Source: CAUZFZ01 sp963579025
GTDB lineage: Bacteria > Planctomycetota > Planctomycetia > Planctomycetales > Planctomycetaceae
Length of the DNA stretch: 12,697 nucleotides
Reading direction: 5' to 3'
NCBI GenBank assembly: GCA_963579025.1
Contig: CAUZFZ010000226.1
Location: 1 to 12,697 of the forward strand
This document shows positions 1 through 6,364 of this stretch, in pieces; positions within the stretch are counted from its first letter, which is position 1, and the number at the start of each line of letters is the position of its first letter. Under the pieces are notes generated by a model. That model was not told the origin of the DNA. It made no database searches and was given only the letters and a program-made list of their open reading frames with translations. The position numbers were made by a program, and so were the translations under genes.

Positions 1-106
1 GGCCACTGCAGGGCCGAATCCCGCAACCACTGAATGTGGCCGCTAATTCACGCCGTTAGCAGACGAGCGTCTTTGTACGCACATTGCCTCAATTGACGGT
101 GCGATC
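1..106. other. Left flank, no recognised gene
   Basis: These first 106 bases hold no convincing reading frame, and I found no similarity to the upstream parts of repeats B-D. They directly precede repeat copy A, so the break in repeat homology near base 107 is a true junction inside the window and not an effect of the window edge. Confidence 0.5.
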
Positions 107-159
107 ATCGACTGTCCGCATTCTCTGCAAGGGCACTTCCTACAATGCGTGTCCTAGTT
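107..159 (+). repeat. Repeat copy A: 3' core only (53 bp)
   Basis: This short copy matches the last 53 bp of repeats B, C and D with about five mismatches by eye. It starts at ATCGACTG, passes through CATTCTCTGC and GGGCACTTCCTACAATGC, and ends at TGTCCTAGTT. The palindrome TGCCCGGGCA of the other copies is altered here to TGCAAGGGCA. All upstream repeat sequence is missing. It lies 59 bp beyond the stop codon of the minus-strand cyclase gene, the same relation that copies B-D have to their own neighbours. After the core, copies A and B both carry a short doubled TAGTTTCTT motif. Confidence 0.7.
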
Positions 160-218
160 TCTTTAGTTTCTTGTCTTTGCGGGAGCGTTCGATTTCGAGT
201 CCTGTCACCGGGACCAAC

Positions 219-2006
219 CTATTGGGCGAGCGGCTTCACCAGGAAGTACGGAACGGGCTTGTCGTAACCCTTCAGATCGGCCTCGCCACCGGGGTCGATT
301 GTGAAGGGCAGGTTGGGCGCCAGGTTATTGCGGCGGTAACCATCCAGCCGATGACGACAGTTCGGGCCGATGATGATTTCGCCGGGATTCGCAATCCCCT
401 GCAGGCGAGCTGCCATGTTCATGGCGTTCCCCATAGCAGTTAACGACCCCAGGTTGCCGTTGAGGTCACCGATCGCCACCTTGCCCACCTCCACGCCAAT
501 CGACACATGCAGTTCGTGGCCACCCATTCGGAATTCTTTGACGGCTTCGACCGTCTCCAAGGCGAACATCACAGAATGATAGGCGTAACGTTCCGGGTCT
601 GGAGGAATCTCCAACATGAGCGCTTCCAACGCGTCCGTATCGGGAACGTTCAGAAGTGAATCAACAGACAACTCGTAAAACGGCGGCCCGAACAGGCTGA
701 CGGCGCAGTCTCCCACGTCCTTGTCAAAATAGCCTCCATTACTGGCGGTCAATTCGATCTCGCGGATGATCCACTCGCGTGCAACGCGGATCGTCTCGAC
801 AGGGTCTCCGATCCGACGCGTGATTTCGGTGTAGCCACACAGGTCGGCGAACACCATTCCGATCTCTTCGTTCCTTGGCGTCTTGAAAAACCAATTCGCG
901 ATTGTCGGTCGTCGCACGAAAAACTCGACCTGGTCGTTGCTCAGCGATCGACGCAGGTTTCGCTTCGTTCGATGGTAATGAACGATCTTCGTGTCCAGTT
1001 CCATGGCGATGGAATTCATGACGTCGCGGTCCGTCTGATCCAGCGGTGGACCACCGATCAGCAACAGCTTGCCAATGTCGATGTGCGGCAATCGTGTGCG
1101 GTTCTTCAAAGGCAGGCAGATAAACGGTCGAGCCTCGCTGGTGGGGTGATCCATAATTCCCAAAGCAACCATGGCCTTCTTTGATTCTCCCAGGTCGCCC
1201 GCGAACTCGACCAGGTTGCCGCCCAGACCCTCGTGGATCATCGCGTTCTTTTCGTTGGGCGAAACCAGCTCACCACCCTCAGCAAACAGGACGTTGACCT
1301 CGCGTTCGTGGGCCGGAACGTCTGGGTCGTACGGGTCGTTCAGATAGACGATTACCGCTTTCTCCGCCCGTACCAGGTGCTGCAGCAACAACAGTGTTTC
1401 ACCGAGCCCGTCAGGTCCATCCTGGTCAAGTAGTTCGTTCGATCGGGCAATGACCGTGTGATGTTCGGTCGCCGTGTTCCTCAGGTTGATCAGCGTATCC
1501 AGCCGTGAGGCGAGTTGCTTTGTCAGCCGAATCTCCAGCTCTCCCGAACTGCCGCTCAGAACCATACCGAGTATTCCGATGTAGACCTCCGGCAGTACTT
1601 CGAACATCGGCGTTGCAATAACGATCTGCTCGCCCGACCGTATGTCCATTGGTTCCCACTCAGCCAGACTCCGATTGGATTCCACGTTACCCAGCCGGTA
1701 GGCGTCAGCCAGCGCGCTGACCTCGCGGTGAATGGCATCGTCCGTCTTTCGCGAAACAAGCAGTGTCTGAGTGCGCGATTCACCATCGAACGTTCTCGGC
1801 CCGGCGAATTGGATCCACACTGACTTAACGGGAACCAGTTCATGCACGAGGTCGATAGCACCCTGTGTCAGCTCCGTCACGCTCTTGCGGCGATTCCTGT
1901 CTAGATACTGATCGAGTTCCGCGTCGATCCCGAGAATCCTCGCGCAATCCAGCGTGGTTGCCGCTTCAGCGTTCGCAGTGGCCTTCAAACCAACGGTGGC
2001 GCTCAT
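219..2006 (-). CDS. Class III adenylate/guanylate cyclase with GAF-like N-terminal region
   Basis: The predicted 595-residue protein makes a cyclic nucleotide, most likely cAMP from ATP. The catalytic domain occupies about residues 378-595. It shows the first metal Asp in VFADLCGYT (D388), the purine-site Lys and second metal Asp in FDKDVGD (K429, D433), FG at 439-440, and GNAMNMAARL with the transition-state Asn530 and Arg534. Thr523 sits at the adenine-specifying position, as in many bacterial ATP-using members. A roughly 35-residue insert follows FGPP. Residues ~30-180 and ~185-345 look like two GAF-type sensor domains, assigned from pattern only. I see no membrane segment, so it is probably cytosolic. 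I chose ATG at 2006 (MSATVG), which has GAGAG upstream; the open frame runs on to 2396, but that extension reads backwards through repeat B. The gene is monocistronic. Catalytic call strong, ligand unknown. Confidence 0.88.
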   Translation of the reverse strand: MSATVGLKATANAEAATTLDCARILGIDAELDQYLDRNRRKSVTELTQGAIDLVHELVPVKSVWIQFAGPRTFDGESRTQTLLVSRKTDDAIHREVSALADAYRLGNVESNRSLAEWEPMDIRSGEQIVIATPMFEVLPEVYIGILGMVLSGSSGELEIRLTKQLASRLDTLINLRNTATEHHTVIARSNELLDQDGPDGLGETLLLLQHLVRAEKAVIVYLNDPYDPDVPAHEREVNVLFAEGGELVSPNEKNAMIHEGLGGNLVEFAGDLGESKKAMVALGIMDHPTSEARPFICLPLKNRTRLPHIDIGKLLLIGGPPLDQTDRDVMNSIAMELDTKIVHYHRTKRNLRRSLSNDQVEFFVRRPTIANWFFKTPRNEEIGMVFADLCGYTEITRRIGDPVETIRVAREWIIREIELTASNGGYFDKDVGDCAVSLFGPPFYELSVDSLLNVPDTDALEALMLEIPPDPERYAYHSVMFALETVEAVKEFRMGGHELHVSIGVEVGKVAIGDLNGNLGSLTAMGNAMNMAARLQGIANPGEIIIGPNCRHRLDGYRRNNLAPNLPFTIDPGGEADLKGYDKPVPYFLVKPLAQ

Positions 2007-2307
2007 GAATTCAACTCTCGGTGGTGGATCAGAGAATGCGGTGACCGACTCGGGCAGGATACTGTGACTGTTCGGAAAAGCGAGCCAGCAGTCGGACGAG
2101 ATGTGCATCTGTTCGTGACCAATCCGCTCGCGCAGGTTTCGGATTCGGCACAACGGTCTCCTTGCGAAGAAACCCTCCGAACAGCCGCTCACCCCGGCGG
2201 ATCCCATGTTTTCCTGGTCCCGCCACTCCACACGCTGCATCGCCATGCTCGTGGCTATAAGTGCCCAGTGGTTCAGGCTCGTTCGTCGTTGACGAATGGG
2301 CCTTTTC
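2007..2307 (-). promoter_or_regulatory. Upstream region of the cyclase gene
   Basis: This 301-bp gap separates the cyclase start from repeat B. It must hold the cyclase promoter, but I see no strong -35/-10 pair. The best -10-like element is TTATAG (minus strand, near 2258), without a good -35. A small inverted repeat, TTCGT-CGTTG-ACGAA, lies at 2282-2296, close to the repeat boundary. The open frame of the cyclase continues through the region, but the residues encoded resemble no domain I know. Confidence 0.35.
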
Positions 2308-2757
2308 TCGGCCCACACATCCGTGAAGGCTCGCGTGGAAGACTGCCGGACGCGAGGCGTGCTGGAGGAAGTCGCGGACCAGCCATCCGATCGCACGCGT
2401 ATGGATCAGAATCTGGAGGACGAATCGTTCTGGCTGGCTCCGATCGAGGAGCGTCGGGAACGTGGCGGAGAGCGGGCGGGGATCACGTCGCAGGTGACTC
2501 TGGCGAGCTATCTGCGGCTGCTGGACTGGTCAGCGCGGCTGTTGCGGCCGGGGAAGTCGCGGATGCCGTTCGAGGTGGCGGGCATTCTGGAGCGTCTGGG
2601 GAGCAGCGGTGATGTGTGGCGTGACCGACTGGAACGTCTACGGCGTCGCGACCGTCTGTACGGGGTGGTGTTCGCGACCAACCGCGCCTCGATCAACCGT
2701 CTCGCCGAGACCCGAGGAGTGAAGAAGCTGAGCAACGTCACCGGCTGTCCGGACTGA
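2308..2757 (+). pseudogene. C-terminal fragment of IS200-like/RAYT transposase
   Basis: The frame starts with HTSVKARVEDC and continues through FWLAPI, ITSQVTLASYLRLLDWSARL, RPGKSRMPFEVAGILERL and an Arg-rich end, stopping at 2755-2757. From memory, this matches the tail that follows the catalytic domain in REP-associated (RAYT) IS200-like proteins: PHTS..RI, then DYL.LLDWTGR..R..K, then P.ILERL. The Y1 domain, with its HUH metal site and nucleophilic Tyr, is entirely absent, so the fragment cannot be an active transposase. The frame is still open and could be translated from an upstream start near 2296. No ribosome binding site supports that. Confidence 0.65.
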
Positions 2758-3023
2758 GCAGGAACGATGTTTGACCAACTGGCATGCCACCCCGCCGCCT
2801 CCCGGGCGCGCGATGCCAAGGCGCGCGATGCCAGGCCGCAAGAGTCGATTCACCGGCTCGGATTCATTTTCACGGCGTCCTGAGTGCATGTGACGTCCGA
2901 CCGTTCCGAATTCCAAATCTCACCAACGAGTTTGGTCGTTTCGGGCGCCGCCAAGCCCTTGCTGCATCCACGATCGACTGCCCCCATTCTCTGCCCGGGC
3001 ACTCTACTATGCCTGTCCTAGTT
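2308..3023 (+). repeat. Repeat copy B, full length (~716 bp)
   Basis: This is one of two full copies. It begins at TCGGCCCACACATC and ends at TGTCCTAGTT. Bases 2308-2757 encode a transposase C-terminus, and 2758-3023 are a conserved noncoding tail. The tail contains the palindrome GGCATGCC, a doubled 15-bp GC-rich unit (GCGCGCGATGCCAAG then GCGCGCGATGCCAGG, about 2809-2838), a possible GGGC/GCCC hairpin and the palindrome TGCCCGGGCA near its end. The coding part has the same length as in copy D (offset exactly 8056 bp at both ends) and differs at about 16 of 450 positions by eye. The TIR gene stops 54 bp beyond the end, in the opposite direction. Confidence 0.85.
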
Positions 3024-3077
3024 TCTTCTAGTTTCTTCCGTCGAAATCGCAGTTTCACCCGGCGCGCCGTGCGGTTG

Positions 3078-4322
3078 TCAGATCGTGATCGCGTCTGCGT
3101 CCGAGCAAATTACCGCGAACAGCTTCTCAAGCTCAGACTCGAAGTTTTTCTCCTTCGAGAAATCCGCGATGTGCCGGTTCTTCACCTCCGTCTGAAAGAG
3201 ATCCTCTGCCGAGTTAGATCCGGGCCGGTTGTCGAAAGGAATCTGCCACTGCATAGCGAGAACATCCTCTTTCGACACAACTGCGACCGGGATAGGATTG
3301 ACTCCACCCGTGATCCCCCACTTGAGCTCAAGCGCCTGCCACTCACTCTCCGAACTGTAGCTTGAGATGACAAATAAGATCCACGTGGACTTCTCCACCT
3401 GGTCCTTGATTTCATGCCGAAAATCGGCGCCTGGTCGCAGGTCCTGAAGGGCAAACCAAATCGGTACATTCATCTCCCTTAGTCTAGTGGCCAGTCGCGA
3501 AGCGAAAGCTTCGTCCTCATTGTGATAGCTAAGGAAGCATCGGTCCTGACTGACCCCAAGAAGTTCAACGACTCGAGACACTATATGGTCAAAACTATCA
3601 TTTCCGACCGGGCCGTACGCATACGGTCGCAAATACCATTTGGATTTCAGGTAATCTAGACCACCGTCATCGAGCGGTGTCACCAACAGGCATGTGACGT
3701 CACCTTGCTTTCGCCTAGTTCTATCTCTTTTGCTGCAAATATCTAAGCTGGTACGCAAGGTCTCGTCAGGGACGTATTCCGCTGTGACGAGAAACACGTA
3801 AAGGCGGCTCGCATTGAATTCGCGAATCTGCCAGTCCTCGAACCGCTCATTAACCTCCGACGCGACCGGACAGATCAGAACGCGATCATGCGGGCATTTA
3901 GCACCGATAACTTTTGCCAGATCTTCGGCCGCGTCTCGGTGGGAAGCATCCGTAACAATAACCACTTCCGCCTTGTACCAATTCAATGTAATTGCGTTGA
4001 TGTCTGACCTAAGCGAATCGGCGGGTACAAGTCGGTACAATTCATCAAGCTTTGCGTTCGGCACACGTCCGTGCAGCCTGATTGTCGATATTGTACCTTT
4101 GTTGTCGAAGTCGCTTTCAGACAGAATCTCGTCTACAAGCTGTTCGGCCTTACGCTGACGCCTCACCGGATGGACGCTCCAAACAATAAGCGATACAAAT
4201 ATCCAAGCAATCGAAGAGCCGGCGATGATTTGGACGCTCGGGTTACCGAATGCGGACGTACCGACTGCAAGTACACCGAATACTGCGGAGTGGATGTGAA
4301 AGTTGGCCGTAGTAGGCAACAT
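3078..4322 (-). CDS. Membrane-anchored TIR-domain protein
   Basis: This 414-residue protein has two hydrophobic segments at about residues 12-27 and 30-50, followed by basic HPVRRQRK, so the bulk is probably cytoplasmic. The C-terminal TIR domain spans about 261-405. It shows CFLSYHNEDE (strand A and the loop after it), PIWFALQDLRPGADF (BB-loop region), STWILFVIS (strand D) and SEWQALEL, whose Trp328-x3-Glu332 fits the catalytic Trp-Glu arrangement of NAD-cleaving TIRs. Residues 115-200 (EVVIVTDASHRDAAEDL ... IREFNASRLYVFLVTAEYV) form a Rossmann-like region that may be a degenerate second TIR-type domain. The gene lies 18 bp after the MFS gene and should share its transcript. No Shine-Dalgarno is obvious before ATG 4322, which may mean coupling. 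Bacterial TIRs often act in antiphage or cell-suicide systems; that role is inferred here. GC is lower than in the ATPase genes. Confidence 0.85.
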   Translation of the reverse strand: MLPTTANFHIHSAVFGVLAVGTSAFGNPSVQIIAGSSIAWIFVSLIVWSVHPVRRQRKAEQLVDEILSESDFDNKGTISTIRLHGRVPNAKLDELYRLVPADSLRSDINAITLNWYKAEVVIVTDASHRDAAEDLAKVIGAKCPHDRVLICPVASEVNERFEDWQIREFNASRLYVFLVTAEYVPDETLRTSLDICSKRDRTRRKQGDVTCLLVTPLDDGGLDYLKSKWYLRPYAYGPVGNDSFDHIVSRVVELLGVSQDRCFLSYHNEDEAFASRLATRLREMNVPIWFALQDLRPGADFRHEIKDQVEKSTWILFVISSYSSESEWQALELKWGITGGVNPIPVAVVSKEDVLAMQWQIPFDNRPGSNSAEDLFQTEVKNRHIADFSKEKNFESELEKLFAVICSDADAITI

Positions 4323-4340
4323 GACAGGCTAACTATGTTT

Positions 4341-5702
4341 CTACGCGTCAGAATGGTTAGAAGGATGTCTAAGCAGGAGCAACGAACCTACGATGAGCAT
4401 TATCAAGAACGGCGGTGTGGCGTGTTTCCAAAGCCATGCGATGTTCCCATTCAAAGTAAGCGTTTCGCTGTATTTATAGCCCCAGAGAAATGGGATCGAA
4501 GTGCAGATCAGCGCTGCTGCACTGGAAAGGGATAACATGAGAGCTCTTCGTTTCTCCTCCTTGATTGCGCGTTGACCGGATGCGATCAAGCTTCCAAACA
4601 TACCTGCGAATGCAGACCGATATAGCAACGCCGCAAGGCCCATTGTTGTAAAGAGTCCCAGCCGTTCGAGCTGTTTGTCGTTTCCGTCAAGACCGATCAC
4701 GGGCACACAGTACATCGCCGTTAACGGAACAACATAGACGGCGGCAACAATTGCAAGTCGCGCAAGCATGTTGGCAAGCTTGTCGACGAGTTTCGGTAAG
4801 ACGAAACTCAATGTGCCTCCGACAAGTTCTGCAAAAAGGATTACGATAAATACCAGTGGGATTCCGTCTGCGCCTGTGGCATTTTTTGCGAATCGCCACG
4901 CAGTGGCCGAAGGAATGTAATTAAGCCCTAAGAGCCCCGCGAGGGCTAGAGTAAACCAGCAATACGGTGGACAGACGACACCGAGAGCTGCTCTCCATAT
5001 AAACGTCAAGACGGGTTCGTCTTCATCTCGAGTCGGCTGTGTCCAGTATTCTTCGTTCAGACGAGAACAATAGAACGAGAATGCCATACACAATAGTACG
5101 AAAGGTGAAGTCAGGGCGCCAATTGCGAAAACCGAATCGTTACTCTGCACATGTTCGAGCGACTGAATGCCGAACACCCAAAACCCACCAAAGCCAATTG
5201 CGACGCCAAGACTCCGTGCGATAAGCGAATAACTCGCTGACATCCGAAACGTTGCTTCGAAATCATCGTATTCGTCATCGTTCTCTAGGTATCGGCAGCG
5301 ATCCACAACCCAAGCCTGTTGAGCACCCGACGATAGAGCCGTGCCGAGTGACCACACTCCAATCCCCGTCAACCAGATTGATAGGTCTTGCTTCGCCGCC
5401 CCGACAATCAGGGCCACGAAGCCTGCTGCGCAGCAACCAAACCCGGCCGCGAGCGATGTCCGTCGACGAAAGTTATCTGCGTACCAACCAGTCACGACTT
5501 CCCAGAAAGCACTCGAAACAAACAAGACGACCATGGAACTCATGAACGCGGCGTTTTCGTTCATGCGGTTTGTCTGTGATAGAATCACAGAACTTCCGAC
5601 GGTCGAAATGAACCAGAAGAATCCTGTCTGGAAGACTTCAGTCGTGACGAAAAGTGTGTACGTCTTCTTGGCGACGCCAGTCTTGGGATTCGAATCGGGC
5701 AT
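4341..5702 (-). CDS. MFS transporter, 12 predicted membrane segments
   Basis: This 453-residue protein has about twelve hydrophobic helices and no other domain. The loop between helices 2 and 3 carries GWYADNFRRR (residues 72-81), the MFS motif A. SSGAQQAWVVDR (124-135) resembles the SG..EALVYD signature of MFS drug-efflux-like members. The substrate cannot be read from sequence. The start is uncertain: the frame opens at a TTG at 5723, but I prefer the ATG at 5702 (MPDSNPKTG), preceded by GGATC 7 nt upstream. It is the first gene of a two-gene operon with the TIR protein. That pairing is unusual: the transporter could export or import something the TIR protein senses, be a membrane target or partner, or be a passenger. 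MFS identity is firm, partner role speculative. Confidence 0.82.
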   Translation of the reverse strand: MPDSNPKTGVAKKTYTLFVTTEVFQTGFFWFISTVGSSVILSQTNRMNENAAFMSSMVVLFVSSAFWEVVTGWYADNFRRRTSLAAGFGCCAAGFVALIVGAAKQDLSIWLTGIGVWSLGTALSSGAQQAWVVDRCRYLENDDEYDDFEATFRMSASYSLIARSLGVAIGFGGFWVFGIQSLEHVQSNDSVFAIGALTSPFVLLCMAFSFYCSRLNEEYWTQPTRDEDEPVLTFIWRAALGVVCPPYCWFTLALAGLLGLNYIPSATAWRFAKNATGADGIPLVFIVILFAELVGGTLSFVLPKLVDKLANMLARLAIVAAVYVVPLTAMYCVPVIGLDGNDKQLERLGLFTTMGLAALLYRSAFAGMFGSLIASGQRAIKEEKRRALMLSLSSAAALICTSIPFLWGYKYSETLTLNGNIAWLWKHATPPFLIMLIVGSLLLLRHPSNHSDA

Positions 5703-5765
5703 TGATTGGATCCGATCATCCAAATGATGGTAGCTCTGCTGTTGCTAGCGGCCGACGAATGACAA

Positions 5766-5793
5766 CGTGTAGACGAACGTGTTCGATAAGCAA
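5766..5793 (-). promoter_or_regulatory. Candidate promoter and operator of the MFS-TIR operon
   Basis: On the minus strand, TTGCTT (5788-5793) and TACACG (5766-5771) are separated by 16 bp, about 64 bp before the MFS ATG. The spacer contains the palindrome CGAAC-GT-GTTCG (5774-5785), which could bind a dimeric repressor. The -10 is poor, so the promoter call is weak; the palindrome itself is clear. Its half-sites resemble the LexA box of Gram-positive bacteria, but the 2-nt gap is wrong for that site. Confidence 0.3.
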
Positions 5794-5852
5794 GTCTAGC
5801 GCAGAGACGAAGCCCGGATCAACCGCTCGGCCTTCCGGGAACGTTGTACGTC

Positions 5853-6000
5853 TGATGTGTGGCGTGATCGACTGGAACGTCTACGGCGTCGCGACCGTCT
5901 GTACGGCGTAGTGTTCGCGACAAACCGCGCCTCGATCAACCGTCTCGCCGAGACCCGTGGAGTGAAGAAGCTGAGCAACGTCACCGGCTGCCCGGACTGA
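5853..6000 (+). pseudogene. Short C-terminal transposase fragment
   Basis: Only the last ~48 residues of the RAYT-like tail remain, from DVWRDRLERLRRRDRLYGVV to the stop at 5998-6000. The end is identical in reading to copies B and D. The frame stays open upstream to a stop at 5797-5799, but those residues do not match the other copies. It is a remnant without possible catalytic function. Confidence 0.6.
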
Positions 6001-6277
6001 GCCAGGAACGATGTTTGACGAACTGGCATGCCACCCCGCTGCCTCCCGGCGCGCGATGCCAGGGCGTGCGATTCCAAGGCGAGAGAGTCGATTCACCGGC
6101 TGCACCGGCTCGGATTCATTTTCACGGCGTCCTGAGTGCACGTGACGTCAGACCCTTCCGAATTCCAAAGCTCACCAACGAGTCTGGTCGTTACGGGCGC
6201 CGCCAAGCTCTTGCAGCATCCCCGTTCGACTGCCCCCATTCTCTGCCCGGGCACTTTATACAATGCCTGTCCTAGTT
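5853..6277 (+). repeat. Repeat copy C, 5'-truncated (~425 bp)
   Basis: Homology to copies B and D begins abruptly at TGATGTGTGGCGTGA and continues to TCCTAGTT at 6277. The first ~300 bp of the full repeat are missing. The noncoding tail has two units of the GC-rich 15-bp motif (the second diverged) and a small extra CACCGGCTG duplication near 6100. The convergent ATPase/TPR gene stops 87 bp beyond the end. On the other side it abuts the MFS-TIR promoter region. Confidence 0.8.
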
Positions 6278-6364
6278 CCTGCTCTCCGTCGCCAGGGGCC
6301 GCGACTACTCCGACGTCGTCCCGCTCAATGGAGTCTTCACCGGCGGCGGGCAGGACTCGATCGC

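Noticed and set aside
2007..2396. N-terminal extension of the cyclase to 725 residues
   Set aside because: The extra ~130 residues have no domain character and partly read the antisense strand of repeat B. ATG 2006 has a better ribosome binding site.
2296..2757. Intact transposase gene
   Set aside because: Only the C-terminal tail is encoded. The HUH motif and catalytic Tyr region are missing, and the sequence upstream of 2308 is not shared with the other full copy.
3024..3077. Rho-independent terminators after each minus-strand gene
   Set aside because: I looked for GC stems followed by T-runs after all four module ends. Only weak 4-6 bp stems without T-tracts were found.
4071..4535. 154-residue plus-strand frame across the TIR/MFS junction
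   Set aside because: It overlaps two convincing minus-strand genes and has Cys/Arg-rich sequence without domain similarity.
5774..5785. LexA/SOS box
   Set aside because: The half-sites CGAAC/GTTCG look right, but the gap is 2 nt instead of the 4 nt of the Gram-positive site.
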